Shown: positions 1 through 9,417 of the stretch, one piece after another
How the letters are laid out: every line of letters starts with the position of its first letter
How positions within the stretch are numbered: the first letter of the stretch is position 1
Origin: Clostridiales bacterium
GTDB taxonomy: Bacteria; Bacillota; Clostridia; Christensenellales; CAG-138
Direction: 5' to 3'
Length of the DNA stretch: 64,000 nucleotides
Assembly (NCBI GenBank): GCA_004558525.1
Contig: SFCQ01000006.1
Span: forward strand, 40,289-104,288
Notes under the pieces: generated by a model
What the model saw: the letters and a program-made list of their open reading frames with translations, nothing else
What the model was told of the DNA's origin: nothing
The model's database searches: none
Made by a program: the position numbers and the translations under genes

Positions 1-486
1 GTGCTTGACTATCTGCACCCCGCTGCGCTCGGCCCAAACCGTAAGCTGCTCCGCCGCAGCAGCCCTGAATGTATCCGCCGCGGCCATCATCGGCTGCCTG
101 CCATTAGATACATAGTATGCCGCAAGCTTGCCGATAGAAGTGGTTTTGCCAACCCCGTTTACTCCGACTATCAGCAGAACAGCTTCGCCATTGTCCGCGG
201 CAAACTCCGTGTCAGGCCTCATTTCGTCCGCCACTATGCGCCTCAGCTCGTTTCTTGCTTCATCACGGGTCTTTATGTCTTTTTCATCCAGAGCTTCACG
301 AAGGGCCTCTATGAGCCTCTCAGCGGTATCCATTCCCATGTCCGCCACTATCATTGCTTCCTCAAGCTCTTCGTAGAATTCCCCGTTTACCCTGTCTCCT
401 CCGGAGAATATGGCGCTGAGCATGCCATCTCCGGCTTTGCTCAGGCTTTTCTTCAGTTTTTCAAAGAATCCCATCTTCTTTTCCAT
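1..486 (-). CDS. ftsY: Signal recognition particle receptor FtsY (partial)
   Basis: SRP receptor GTPase that docks ribosome-SRP complexes at the membrane. The N-terminal 162 residues are visible; the gene runs off the left edge. A short helical N domain comes first, followed by the G1 P-loop GVNGVGKTT at residues 108-116 and the SRP-type DTFRAAAAEQL motif at 138-148. The long acidic A domain of Proteobacteria is absent, as is usual in Firmicutes. The ATG at 486 has an AAGGAG-type ribosome-binding site and lies 10 bases after the smc stop, so smc and ftsY are probably co-transcribed. Identity is clear from the NG-domain motifs. Confidence 0.95.
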   Translation of the reverse strand, partial: MEKKMGFFEKLKKSLSKAGDGMLSAIFSGGDRVNGEFYEELEEAMIVADMGMDTAERLIEALREALDEKDIKTRDEARNELRRIVADEMRPDTEFAADNGEAVLLIVGVNGVGKTTSIGKLAAYYVSNGRQPMMAAADTFRAAAAEQLTVWAERSGVQIVKH

Positions 487-496
487 ATTTTTCTCC

Positions 497-3400
497 TTAT
501 CCGTTAAATCTTGCGGAAACTACTTTGGAGATGCCCCTTTCCTCCATCGCCACGCCATACAGGGCGTTGCAGACCTCCATGCTGCCCTTGCGGTGCGTTA
601 TCATTATAAACTGAGTGTCCTTTGAATATCTCTGCACATATTGGGCGAGCGTGCTTACGTTCACCTCGTCAAGGGACGTCTCTATCTCGTCCAGTATGCA
701 AAACGCAGTTGGCTTTAGCTTAAGTATAGCAAACAGCAGCGCTATTGCGGTAAGCGCGCGTTCTCCGCCGGAAAGCAGGCTCAATAACTGCAGCTTCTTT
801 CCCGGGGGCTGGGCGATTATATCTATGTTGCAGTTAAGTATGTCGTTTTTGTCGCTCAGCACAAGCTCCGCCTTGCCGCCGCCGAACAGCTCCGCAAACG
901 TTGATGAGAAGTTATCCTGTATCTTCTCAAACTGCCTGCGGAATTCATTCTCCATTGTTTTTGTAAGCTCGTCGATAAGCTGCCTAAGGTCGGCTTCCGC
1001 TGCGGTCAGGTCGCCATATTGCGCGCTCATGGTATCAAAGCGTTCCTTAACGCTCTTATAATCATCAATTGCGGAAATATTGACGTCGCCCAAAGCTTTT
1101 ATCGACTTTTTAAGCTCGTCTATGCGTATGTGTGAAGCCGCAACGGCTATCTGCCTTCTGTACGGAAGCGCGTTTTCATATGTAAGCTCATAATCCTCCC
1201 ACATCTTGTCCTGCGATGATTTAAGCTCCATCTCAGCGCGGCTCAGCCCAAGCTCGTTTTTATGCAGCCTGTCGCTAAGGTCCTTAGCCTCTATCGATAT
1301 GCTTTCGCGCCTGAGTCTCAGCTCATCTATCGTTTGCAGGCGCCTTGCGCGCTCCTCTTCCATTGTGTGCAGCCTGTCCGTAAGCCGGTCCACAGCCTTG
1401 CGTTCCTCACTTATGCTGCCTTCTATCTCCTCAAGCTTGCCGCCAAGCTCCATGAATCTATCGGCAAATCCTGAAATCACGCGCCTGTCGTCCTCAATAG
1501 CAGCCGATACTGACTTTTCTTCTTTAGCTATTCTGTCAAATTCATTTTTGAGAGAAGCGGCTTCCTTTTCGGCCTTGGCAAGCGCGACTCTTCTCTCAGC
1601 ATCATGCTCTGTGGCGTTTGCAAGCCTTGCTTTAAGCTGCATAAGCTCCTGCTGCGCATTCCTTATGTCGGCCTGCGTAGCCGTATTGCTCTGCTCAAGT
1701 GTTGATCTGTCGTCCTTGGCGGCTTCAAAGCGCGCATCTATATCGGCTATATCGTCGTTTATCTGGTTCTCCCCCTCCTCAGCCGCGGCAAGCGCGTTCT
1801 TAGCCTCCTGCATATATTTTTCTATTATGTCAAGCTTTTCGGCATGCGCAGCTATCTCAAGCTCCTTTTCATGCAGCGCGTCACCCGTCGCCTCAAGCTG
1901 CTCCTGCGCGCCTGAAAGCGAGGCTTCAAGCAGCTCGTATTCCTTTTCGCGCTCCAGCTTTTCCTTATCAAGCTCCGCCGTGCGCTTGGTAAGCTCCTCT
2001 ATCTCCCTTTCCCTGCCTATTATGCTGAATTCGCGCTTCTGCACGCTTCCGCCCGTCATTGAACCGCCGGGATTGACTATATCGCCTTTAAGCGTAGCTA
2101 TCCTGAAGGAAGAGTGAGCCTGGCGGTTTATGGCTATCGCCGCGTCAAGGTCATTTACTATTACGGTTCTTCCAAGAAGGTTCTCAATTATTCCCCTGTA
2201 CTTTTCATCAAAGCTCACAAGCTCACTTGCAACGCCTATAAAGCCCTTTACGCGGCAGCAATTAAGCTCGCGCTGCTCGAGTATCCTTGGGCGCATGGCT
2301 GAAACGGGCAAAAACGTTGCCCTGCCGTAGCCCTTTCTTCTAAGATGCTCTATTACCGCCTTAGCATCGTTTTCGTCAGGCGTAACTATGTTTTGAAGCG
2401 CCGGACCCAGGCTCATCTCTATGGCCGTTTCATATTCGCCAGGCACACTTATAAGCTCGGCAACAACACCCTCTATCTTCTGCTTAAGAGAAAAGTCCCT
2501 TTCACTATCCCTCAATAGGTTTTTCACGCTGGCATAATAGCCTTCATGCGCGCGCTTCATCTCTTCAAGCACTTTAAGACGCGACTTGCCTGACGAGCTT
2601 TCCTGCTCGGCTGCGCGTGCAGCTTCACTTGCTTCTTTAAGGCGTTGGTTTATGTTGTTGAGAGCCTGTATCGCGTCTTCACGCTGCTTTTTGCGTTCCG
2701 CCTTCTGCTCGAGCAGGGCGTTATGCTCATGCTCTGCTTCTGCATACTCCCGCTTTAGCTCGTCCCACTTTTCTTCAGCCTGCTTCTTGTTTTTTGCCAT
2801 GTTTGCGGCTTGCTCGACCAAGCTTTGGCGCATGGTTTCAAAGCGGGAAATGAGTATCCTCGCGTCCGCTATTCTGTTCATAGCGTCTATTAGCGCTGCC
2901 TTTTGTTCTTCAAGCTTTTCTTCCTTCTGCTCAACATCTTTTGAAAGCTGCTGAAGCTCCCCTGAGGCGACAGCGGCTTCACACCTCAGCTGCTCAAGCT
3001 CTTCGTCTGTACGCTCTATATTAGCTTTTCCGCAGTTCAAAGCCTGGAGCAGGTCCGCATGCCTTTTCTCGTTTTCTTCAAGCTGGCTCTGACGCTGCTC
3101 CTTTTCGCGCATAAATGCTTCCATGCGCTCGCTGAGCACCTTGGATTCGCCTGCATGGCCTTCCACACCTGTCGTCATGGCGAGCAGCTCGGACTGCACG
3201 GCGCTTATGGAAGAATTAAGCGCCCTTTCAAGCTCTTCTTCTTCTGAGCAGCTTGACGCTATTGAAGCCTCAATCCCCTCTTTTTCCCTTATCTGCTCAT
3301 TTGCGGAGGCTATAGCCTCGTTAAGCGTTTTGATGCGCTCGTTAAGCTTATCATATTGATATAGAAATACGTTTATCTCTATCTCCTTAAGCTCGTCCCT

Positions 3401-4054
3401 CAGCTTAAGATATTCCCTCGCCGCTGCGCTCTGCTCTTCAAGCGGGCCTACCTGACGGCTCAGTTCCTCTATTATGTCGCTGAGCCTGTCCATATTGCCT
3501 CTGGTGTTTTCAAGCTTCCTTGCGGCTTCCTCTTTGCGCACGCGGTACTTCATAACGCCCGCCGCTTCTTCAAACGCGCTGCGCCTATCGGCAGACTTTG
3601 CTGAAAGTATCTGCTCCACCCTGCCTTGGCCTATTATGGAATAGCCCTCCTTGCCGACGCCGGTATCGCGAAAAAGCTCCGCAATATCCTTCCTTCGACA
3701 TGAGGAACGGTTTATGAAGTATTCGCTTTCACCGCTTCTGTATATCCTTCTTGTAACGCAGACTTCGTTATAATCCGTAGCAAGCTCATGATCGGAATTA
3801 TCGAACGTAAGCGACACTTCTCCGTAAGAAAGAGGCTTTTTTGCCTCCGTGCCGTTAAATATTATATCCTCCATCTTTTCACCGCGCAGAGCCTTGGCGC
3901 TTTGTTCGCCAAGCACCCATCGCACGGCGTCAGCAATGTTGCTTTTGCCGCTTCCGTTGGGTCCTATTATGGCGGTTATGCCATCATCAAATACTATTTC
4001 TGTTTTACGGGCAAAGGACTTGAACCCGTACATTTCAAGTTTAGTTAGCCTCAA
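497..4054 (-). CDS. smc: Chromosome partition protein Smc
   Basis: Condensin ATPase that organises and segregates the chromosome with ScpA/ScpB. The 1185 residues show the full SMC layout: Walker A GPNGSGKSN at 31-39, a long coiled coil, a hinge at roughly 510-690, a second coiled coil, then the signature LSGGE near 1094 and Walker B FCILDE near 1118. The start is a TTG at 4054, chosen because the protein then begins MRLTKLEMYGFKSF, matching the family N-terminus. This TTG overlaps the rnc stop as TTGA, which implies translational coupling. It sits in an acpP-rnc-smc-ftsY run typical of Firmicutes. Confidence 0.97.
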   Translation of the reverse strand: MRLTKLEMYGFKSFARKTEIVFDDGITAIIGPNGSGKSNIADAVRWVLGEQSAKALRGEKMEDIIFNGTEAKKPLSYGEVSLTFDNSDHELATDYNEVCVTRRIYRSGESEYFINRSSCRRKDIAELFRDTGVGKEGYSIIGQGRVEQILSAKSADRRSAFEEAAGVMKYRVRKEEAARKLENTRGNMDRLSDIIEELSRQVGPLEEQSAAAREYLKLRDELKEIEINVFLYQYDKLNERIKTLNEAIASANEQIREKEGIEASIASSCSEEEELERALNSSISAVQSELLAMTTGVEGHAGESKVLSERMEAFMREKEQRQSQLEENEKRHADLLQALNCGKANIERTDEELEQLRCEAAVASGELQQLSKDVEQKEEKLEEQKAALIDAMNRIADARILISRFETMRQSLVEQAANMAKNKKQAEEKWDELKREYAEAEHEHNALLEQKAERKKQREDAIQALNNINQRLKEASEAARAAEQESSSGKSRLKVLEEMKRAHEGYYASVKNLLRDSERDFSLKQKIEGVVAELISVPGEYETAIEMSLGPALQNIVTPDENDAKAVIEHLRRKGYGRATFLPVSAMRPRILEQRELNCCRVKGFIGVASELVSFDEKYRGIIENLLGRTVIVNDLDAAIAINRQAHSSFRIATLKGDIVNPGGSMTGGSVQKREFSIIGREREIEELTKRTAELDKEKLEREKEYELLEASLSGAQEQLEATGDALHEKELEIAAHAEKLDIIEKYMQEAKNALAAAEEGENQINDDIADIDARFEAAKDDRSTLEQSNTATQADIRNAQQELMQLKARLANATEHDAERRVALAKAEKEAASLKNEFDRIAKEEKSVSAAIEDDRRVISGFADRFMELGGKLEEIEGSISEERKAVDRLTDRLHTMEEERARRLQTIDELRLRRESISIEAKDLSDRLHKNELGLSRAEMELKSSQDKMWEDYELTYENALPYRRQIAVAASHIRIDELKKSIKALGDVNISAIDDYKSVKERFDTMSAQYGDLTAAEADLRQLIDELTKTMENEFRRQFEKIQDNFSSTFAELFGGGKAELVLSDKNDILNCNIDIIAQPPGKKLQLLSLLSGGERALTAIALLFAILKLKPTAFCILDEIETSLDEVNVSTLAQYVQRYSKDTQFIMITHRKGSMEVCNALYGVAMEERGISKVVSARFNG

Positions 4055-4779
4055 TCTTTTATCCCTTCGGGCGCAGAAATTATGCCAAGCCCCGTAAGCG
4101 CAGCTTTGGCCGCCTGCTGTCCGGCTTCCTGCTTAGTCTTTCCTTCTCCGCTTCCGGCCGTTACGCCGGCAATGGTAACGTCCATATCGAACACCTTGCT
4201 GTGGTCAGGGCCGGTGCTGCCGGTCAAAACATACGATATCTGCCCCAAATGCCGCTTTTGTACATATTCCTGAAGCATGGTCTTATAATCCTTGTGCGGC
4301 CCTTCGCTTACGGCGGTCTGCATCGCCGTACCGATAAAATTCATTATAAATCCCTTAGCCGTTTCCATGCCGCCGTCAATGTACAAAGCTCCTATCACAG
4401 CCTCCACAGCGTCGGACAATATGCTGGGCTTTTCGCGGCCGCCGGAGTGGTCCTCTCCCTTGCCCAGCAAAAGCAGCCTGCCAAGCTCAAGTCTCTTTGC
4501 CACCTCGAACAGCGCGCCTTCGCACACGGTCTGCGCCCTGAGTCTTGTCATATCGCCCTCGTTATAGTCTGCAAAGCGATTGTAAAGATACTCGCTTATG
4601 CAAAGCTCCAGCACGGCATCGCCCAAAAACTCAAGCCGCTCGTTATGCGCGCTTGCCCTGCCGTCTCCCTTTACATATGATGTGTGCGTCAAGGCCATGT
4701 TCAACAGGCTTTCGTCCTTGAAGCTATAGCCTATGCGCTGTTCAAGACAGGCAAGCTTTTTTCTCCTTTCGGGTTCCAT
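4051..4779 (-). CDS. rnc: Ribonuclease III
   Basis: Double-stranded RNA endonuclease for rRNA and mRNA processing. With the ATG at 4779 the protein has 242 residues. The RNase III signature ERLEFLGDAVLEL lies at about 48-60 and carries the acidic catalytic residues; a second acidic cluster (LSDAVEAVIGALY) follows, and a double-stranded RNA-binding domain occupies roughly the last 70 residues. A longer in-frame start exists at 4812 but overlaps the terminator upstream. The ATG at 4779 is preferred because GGAGG lies about 6 bases before it. The stop overlaps the smc TTG start. Confidence 0.95.
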   Translation of the reverse strand: MEPERRKKLACLEQRIGYSFKDESLLNMALTHTSYVKGDGRASAHNERLEFLGDAVLELCISEYLYNRFADYNEGDMTRLRAQTVCEGALFEVAKRLELGRLLLLGKGEDHSGGREKPSILSDAVEAVIGALYIDGGMETAKGFIMNFIGTAMQTAVSEGPHKDYKTMLQEYVQKRHLGQISYVLTGSTGPDHSKVFDMDVTIAGVTAGSGEGKTKQEAGQQAAKAALTGLGIISAPEGIKD

Positions 4780-4795
4780 TTTGCCTCCTATGCGG

Positions 4796-4828
4796 AAAAA
4801 GGGGCTGCCCAAATAAACAGACGGCCCC
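4796..4828 (-). terminator. Probable intrinsic terminator or attenuator after acpP
   Basis: On the minus strand a GGGGC...GCCCC-type imperfect hairpin with an inner CTG/CAG pairing is followed by five T. It lies 18 bases after acpP and only 17 bases before the rnc start. It could therefore partly uncouple acpP transcription from rnc-smc-ftsY, with readthrough supplying the latter. Confidence 0.6.
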
Positions 4829-4845
4829 TATGATATCCATTGGGT

Positions 4846-5070
4846 TTATTTTTTGTTGATGTAGTTGACTATATCGCCAACGGTATGGATATTGGGAAGA
4901 TCGTCATCGGGAATCTCGATGCCGTACTGCTGCTCAAGATCCATTATCAGCTCCACAACGTCAAGGGAATCGGCCTTAAGATCCTCAATAAGCCTTGAAT
5001 CCATAGTTATGGTCTCTTCCGCTATGTCAAGCTGCCTCGCTATATTTTTGCGTACGTTTTCAAATTCCAT
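4846..5070 (-). CDS. acpP: Acyl carrier protein
   Basis: Carrier of growing acyl chains in fatty-acid synthesis. The 74 residues are acidic and four-helix-like, with the phosphopantetheine attachment motif DSLDVVEL; the modified serine is Ser35. The start at 5070 has an upstream AGGGG ribosome-binding site (minus strand) at suitable spacing. It follows plsX on the same strand with 77 bases between them, which suits a phospholipid and fatty-acid role. No fabD/fabG/fabF genes lie next to it, unlike many Firmicutes. Confidence 0.97.
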   Translation of the reverse strand: MEFENVRKNIARQLDIAEETITMDSRLIEDLKADSLDVVELIMDLEQQYGIEIPDDDLPNIHTVGDIVNYINKK

Positions 5071-5147
5071 ATAAGCACCCCTTTCATGGTAGTTTTAGTT
5101 TATCTCCGGCGGGATAATATGTCAATCCTGCAAATGAACTGCTTTGC

Positions 5148-6155
5148 CTATTCTTCTTCCGGAAGCTCAGCTATAGCCTCGGCTATCTTCGGGTTCACGT
5201 TTCCGTTTGAAAACAGCTCTGCCTGTTTTATTGCGGAGGCAAAAGCTTTAGCGTCTGAGCTGCCGTGCGCCTTTATAACGCAGCCGTTTATGCCAAGCAG
5301 CACCGCGCCGCCGACCTCCTTATAATCCATCTTCTTTTTGAACCTTCTGAACGCGTTCATGGAAAGCGCCGCGCCAAGCTTGGATCTTAAGTCGGCCGTA
5401 AGCTCCGTTTTAAGCATCGTCATCATGGAGCCGGCCAGGCCCTCGGTATACTTCAAAACCACGTTGCCTACAAAGCCGTCGCAAACAAGCGCGTCATACT
5501 CGCCTGAAAGCACATCCCTCGCTTCGCAGTTTCCGACAAAATTTATAGGCGCTTCCTTAAGCAGTTTATATGCGGCCTTTGTAAGCTCGCAGCCCTTTTC
5601 GGCCTCCGAGCCGTTGTTGAGCAGCGCTATACGCGGCTTATCTATGCCCATAACACTTTGCATATATGTGGAAGCCATAACGCTGAACTGCTGCAAATAC
5701 TGCGGCTTGCAGTCTGTATTTGCTCCGCAGTCTATAAGCATTATCCAGCCGCCCTTTACCGTTGGCAGCAACGGCGAAAGCGCCGGACGCTTTACGCCCT
5801 TTATCCTTTTTACTATAAGCGTGGCGCCCGCAAGCAGCGCGCCTGTGCTGCCTGAGGATACCACTGCATCGGCTTCTCCCTTAGCGACAAGGTTCAGCGC
5901 CTTTACCATAGACGTTTCCCTGCGCCTTATGGCCGCCGTGGGCTGCTCGTGGCAGTCTATCTCCTCCTGTGCATCAAGTATGCTTATCCTTTCTGTATCT
6001 GCGCCAAGCTTATCAAGCTCAGCCTTTATCTGAGCCTCTTTGCCGCACAGGATAAGCTCTATATCCTCCATCGTTTTTGTTGCTCTTACGGCGCCTTCAA
6101 TAGCGGCAGCCGGGCAGTTGTCTCCGCCCATCACGTCCAATGCTATGCGTATCAT
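5148..6155 (-). CDS. plsX: Phosphate acyltransferase PlsX
   Basis: Makes acyl-phosphate from acyl-ACP for phospholipid synthesis, at the membrane face. The 335-residue length is normal. The N-terminus MIRIALDVMGGDNCP is diagnostic, as are VSSGSTGALLAGA and the LLNNGSEAEKG segment. It lies upstream of acpP on the same strand. A terminator separates it from rpmF, so it probably has its own promoter in the AT-rich stretch 6156-6235, where TATAAT- and TATACT-like hexamers occur without a clear -35. Confidence 0.97.
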   Translation of the reverse strand: MIRIALDVMGGDNCPAAAIEGAVRATKTMEDIELILCGKEAQIKAELDKLGADTERISILDAQEEIDCHEQPTAAIRRRETSMVKALNLVAKGEADAVVSSGSTGALLAGATLIVKRIKGVKRPALSPLLPTVKGGWIMLIDCGANTDCKPQYLQQFSVMASTYMQSVMGIDKPRIALLNNGSEAEKGCELTKAAYKLLKEAPINFVGNCEARDVLSGEYDALVCDGFVGNVVLKYTEGLAGSMMTMLKTELTADLRSKLGAALSMNAFRRFKKKMDYKEVGGAVLLGINGCVIKAHGSSDAKAFASAIKQAELFSNGNVNPKIAEAIAELPEEE

Positions 6156-6235
6156 AAGTCCAAACTGTTCCTTCCGTTAAAGTATAATAGAATACTACAT
6201 TAAATTATATTTTACCATAGCTTGAAGAATAACGC

Positions 6236-6262
6236 AAAAAGGGGACGCCTAATAAGCGCCCC
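6236..6262 (-). terminator. Intrinsic terminator after rpmF
   Basis: Minus-strand hairpin GGGGCGC-TTATTAG-GCGTCCCC, with a single bulged T, followed by five T. It ends the DUF177-rpmF transcript just before plsX. Confidence 0.8.
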
Positions 6263-6278
6263 TTATCTGCAAATGTAA

Positions 6279-6467
6279 TTACTTGGCTTCGTCTACCTTG
6301 ACGACCTGCTTGCCGTCATAAAAGCCGCAATTCTTGCAAACCCTGTGAGCCAGCTTAGGCTCATGGCACTGCGGGCAAGCCACGATGCCGGGGATTGAGA
6401 GCTTCCAATTGCTGCTCCTGCGTGAATCACGCCTCGCCTTGGATGTTTTTCTCTTGGGGACCGCCAT
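6279..6467 (-). CDS. rpmF: 50S ribosomal protein L32
   Basis: Large-subunit ribosomal protein of 62 residues. The basic N-terminus MAVPKRKTSKARRDSRR is typical. Four cysteines (31, 34, 44, 47) form the zinc-binding form of L32 rather than the C-minus paralogue. It begins 3 bases after the DUF177 stop, with GGAGGTG in the overlapping region, so the two are one transcription unit. Confidence 0.97.
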   Translation of the reverse strand: MAVPKRKTSKARRDSRRSSNWKLSIPGIVACPQCHEPKLAHRVCKNCGFYDGKQVVKVDEAK

Positions 6468-6470
6468 TTG

Positions 6471-6977
6471 TCACACCTCCTTATCCTCGTTAAACAGCGC
6501 CTTCAGCTTGGAGAAGGGATTGTCCTTCGCCTCATGCTCGCAGGAACACTGTACCGTATTCAAGTCGCACCCGCAAACCGGGCATAATCCGCGGCAATCC
6601 TCCTTACACAGAACGTAATTATCCATGTTAAGAAGAATAGTATCGCGTACCAGATCGCTGAGGTCGAGCTCTTCGCCGCTGAAGGAATATATCTCCCCGT
6701 CCGGATCGACGTTTTTTTCAAACCTCTCCGAAAACTCCTGCTCAAAGGGAACCACAAGCTCCTTTGTGCATCGGGCACATTCCGCCTTAAGCGCCGTCTT
6801 CACCCTTCCGGTGGTCTCAAAGCCCTTGCCGTCAAAGACATAGCTTATCTCAACATCAACAGGTTCCGCAAACCGGACCCATATGCCGGGATACTCAATG
6901 TCCTCCATGCGTTCGCTAAAGCTCGCATGTCCCTCTCTGCCGGAAAGCTTAAGCTCTGTAGCCACGTTCAGCTTCAT
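6471..6977 (-). CDS. DUF177 (YceD) family protein
   Basis: A 168-residue member of the YceD/DUF177 family, which almost always precedes rpmF and is implicated in large-subunit rRNA maturation in other bacteria. Visible features are a CxxC pair in KAECARCTKE and a second Cys-rich cluster near the C-terminus (CRGLCPVCGCDL, then CSC), suggesting zinc binding. It is the first gene of the DUF177-rpmF unit and sits directly behind a consensus promoter. The family is clear from context and the C-terminal CPVCGCDLN element; the exact role is inferred. Confidence 0.9.
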   Translation of the reverse strand: MKLNVATELKLSGREGHASFSERMEDIEYPGIWVRFAEPVDVEISYVFDGKGFETTGRVKTALKAECARCTKELVVPFEQEFSERFEKNVDPDGEIYSFSGEELDLSDLVRDTILLNMDNYVLCKEDCRGLCPVCGCDLNTVQCSCEHEAKDNPFSKLKALFNEDKEV

Positions 6978-6995
6978 AAAAAGTCAACCTCGTCT

Positions 6996-7024
6996 ATTTT
7001 ATCCGTTGCGATATAGTTTGTCAA
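6996..7024 (-). promoter_or_regulatory. Sigma-A promoter for DUF177-rpmF
   Basis: Minus strand: -35 TTGACA (7024-7019), 17-base spacer, -10 TAAAAT (7001-6996). The leader is then only about 12 bases before the DUF177 start and includes a GAGG ribosome-binding site. Confidence 0.8.
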
Positions 7025-7066
7025 CAATATCTTGTGCTTAAATGCCGTTTTTTGCTGTCCTTATGC

Positions 7067-8269
7067 TTATTTGGCGGTAAGGGCGGCAGTATCGCGGGCT
7101 ATCATCATCTCTTCATCGGTAGGAATGACGAATACCTTCACGCGGCTATTGGCCTTGGATAGCTCAACTTCTTCTCCCCTGGGACAGGTCCTGTTGTATT
7201 CAAAGTCAACATCAACGCCAAGGTATTCAAGGCCGGTAAGAACCTTTTCGCGCACACCGCGGTCGTTTTCGCCAACGCCTGCGGTAAACACTATCGCGTC
7301 AACTCCGCCAAGGGCTGCGGCATAGGCGCCAATGTACTTCTTTACCTTGTAGCAGAAGGTATCAAGCGCAAGCTGAGCGCGCTCGTTGCCGTTGTTGGCA
7401 GCTTCCTCAAGGTCGCGGAAGTCGCTGGACACGCCGGATATGCCAAGCACGCCGCTCTTCTTGTTGAGATAATTGTCAATACCCTTCTTATCAAGGTTAA
7501 GCCTTTCCATAAGATAGGTGACTATGGCAGGATCCATGTCGCCGCAGCGTGTACCCATAGGCACGCCTTCAAGCGGAGTAAGGCCCATGGAGGTATCTAT
7601 GCACTTGCCGCCCTTTATGGCGGAAATGCTTGAACCGTTGCCAAGATGGCAGGTGATTATACGGGTATCCTCCTTGGGCATATCGAGCTTGGTGAGCGCA
7701 CGCTGCGAAACATACATATGCGATGTTCCGTGGAAGCCATAGCGCCTTACCATATGCTCCTTATACGCTTCATAAGGAAGCCCGTATAGGAAAGCCCTGG
7801 GTGGCATGGTCTGATGGAAAGCGGTATCGAACACGCCTACCATGGGGGTGTTGGGCATAATGGCCTGACAGGCGCGCACGCCCATGAGGTTGGCGGGATT
7901 GTGCAGAGGAGCCAACGGAGTAAGAACCTCCATCTCCTTTATAAGCTCATCAGTTATTATGACGGACTTATTGAACTTTTCGCCGCCATGAACAAGGCGA
8001 TGGCCGACGGCGTCTATCTCGTCCATGCTCTTCACAACGCCTATCTCAGGATCTACCAGCGCATCAAGCACCATGCGGATAGCGTCGGTATGGTCCTTCA
8101 TGTCCTTCTTGAACTCGAACTTGCCCTTGCCCTCGGGCTTATAGGTAAGCATGGAGCCATCTATGCCTATGCGCTCGCAAAGGCCCTTGGCGATGACTTC
8201 GCCGCTGTCAACATCGATAAGCTGATATTTGAGGGAAGAGCTCCCCGCGTTTATAACAAGAACTTTCAT
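7067..8269 (-). CDS. ackA: Acetate kinase
   Basis: Converts acetyl phosphate and ADP to acetate and ATP, the energy-yielding last step of acetate fermentation. The 400-residue protein has the ASKHA-fold motifs: N-terminal VINAGSSSLKYQL, HRLVHGGEKF, YGFHGTSHMYVS and HLGNGSSISAIKGG. It lies 18 bases downstream of pta on the same strand, the classic pta-ackA pair. No hairpin terminator is evident after the stop. Confidence 0.98.
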   Translation of the reverse strand: MKVLVINAGSSSLKYQLIDVDSGEVIAKGLCERIGIDGSMLTYKPEGKGKFEFKKDMKDHTDAIRMVLDALVDPEIGVVKSMDEIDAVGHRLVHGGEKFNKSVIITDELIKEMEVLTPLAPLHNPANLMGVRACQAIMPNTPMVGVFDTAFHQTMPPRAFLYGLPYEAYKEHMVRRYGFHGTSHMYVSQRALTKLDMPKEDTRIITCHLGNGSSISAIKGGKCIDTSMGLTPLEGVPMGTRCGDMDPAIVTYLMERLNLDKKGIDNYLNKKSGVLGISGVSSDFRDLEEAANNGNERAQLALDTFCYKVKKYIGAYAAALGGVDAIVFTAGVGENDRGVREKVLTGLEYLGVDVDFEYNRTCPRGEEVELSKANSRVKVFVIPTDEEMMIARDTAALTAK

Positions 8270-8287
8270 TTTAACACCTATCCTTTA

Positions 8288-9289
8288 TTATTTGATAGCC
8301 TGAGCCTGCACGGCGGTTATGGCTACTACGGACACTATATCCTCTATGCTGCAGCCGCGTGAAAGGTCGTTGATGGGCTTTGCAAATCCCTGTGAAACAG
8401 GGCCTACAGCCTCTGCACCGGCAAGACGCTGAACGAGCTTGTAACCAATGTTGCCGGACTGCAGATCCGGGAATATAAGCACGTTGGCGTGGCCGGCGAC
8501 CTTGCTGCCCGGAGCCTTAAGAGCGGCCACCTTGGGTACCATAGCGGCATCAGCCTGAAGCTCGCCTTCAACATCAAGCTCAGGAGCAAGCTCCTTGACC
8601 TTGGCAAGAGCGTCGGTGACCTTGTCAACATGCTCGTGCTTGGCGCTGCCCTTTGTTGAGAAAGAAAGCATGGCAACGCGCGGCTCCATGCCGAGCAGGG
8701 TCTTTGCAGTGTTGGCGGTAGCTATAGCTATGGAAGCGAGCTCGTCCGGATTAGGATTGATGTTTATCGCGCAGTCGCCAAACAGCATAAGGCCGTTATC
8801 GCCATATTCCTTCTTGGGTACTTCCATTATGAAGCAGCTTGAAATGGTGCTTATGCCCTTGGCCATCTTGATTATTTGCAGGCCCGGCCTGAGGGTATTG
8901 CCGGTGGTGTTTATAGCGCCGGAAACCATACCGTCCGCCTTGCCTTCCTTTATCATCATGCAGGCATAGAACAATGTGTTCTTCATGGTCTCGCGGGCCT
9001 TCTCTATAGTCATGCCCTTGGCCTTGCGCAGCTCATAGAAGCCGTTAGCATAATGCTCAAAATCAGGATCGGTAAGCGGATTGATTATGTCGATCCCGCA
9101 CAGGCATACGCCGAACTTATCCGCAACAGCCTTTATCTCATTTTCGTCGCCAAGCAGGGTGACCTTTGCGATCTTCTGATCGGTAATTATCCTTGCGGCC
9201 TGAACGGTACGTTCTTCGGATCCTTCCGGAAGCAGAATATGCTTTACATCCGCTTTAGCCTTCTCTTTGATGGTATCCAACACTGACAT
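8288..9289 (-). CDS. pta: Phosphate acetyltransferase
   Basis: Interconverts acetyl-CoA and acetyl phosphate, feeding AckA. The 333 residues match the short single-domain clostridial Pta, without the N-terminal DRTGG/CobQ-like regions of enterobacterial forms. Characteristic stretches include ILLPEGSEERTVQAA, KADGMVSGAINTTGNTLRPGLQ and LIFPDLQSGNIGYKL. The ATG at 9289 has a GGAG ribosome-binding site and a promoter about 60 bases upstream. Confidence 0.97.
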   Translation of the reverse strand: MSVLDTIKEKAKADVKHILLPEGSEERTVQAARIITDQKIAKVTLLGDENEIKAVADKFGVCLCGIDIINPLTDPDFEHYANGFYELRKAKGMTIEKARETMKNTLFYACMMIKEGKADGMVSGAINTTGNTLRPGLQIIKMAKGISTISSCFIMEVPKKEYGDNGLMLFGDCAININPNPDELASIAIATANTAKTLLGMEPRVAMLSFSTKGSAKHEHVDKVTDALAKVKELAPELDVEGELQADAAMVPKVAALKAPGSKVAGHANVLIFPDLQSGNIGYKLVQRLAGAEAVGPVSQGFAKPINDLSRGCSIEDIVSVVAITAVQAQAIK

Positions 9290-9348
9290 TTTAGTTTGCT
9301 CCTTTCAAAAAAAGCGTAAAACTTGCTGGCCTTGGGCCACAACTATGT

Positions 9349-9376
9349 ATTATAGCACTTTTTTCCCTATAGTCAT
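9349..9376 (-). promoter_or_regulatory. Probable promoter of pta-ackA
   Basis: Minus strand: -10 TATAAT (9354-9349), 16-base spacer, -35-like ATGACT (9376-9371). The hexamer is exact at -10 and 4 of 6 at -35. Confidence 0.5.
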
Positions 9377-9417
9377 ACCCATTATGCGGGATTTATTGCG
9401 TATTTTATAATGCTTTT

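Noticed and set aside
1206..2117. 303-codon plus-strand open frame inside smc
   Set aside because: Antisense to smc, Ser/Leu-rich from reversed coiled-coil codons, with no ribosome-binding site.
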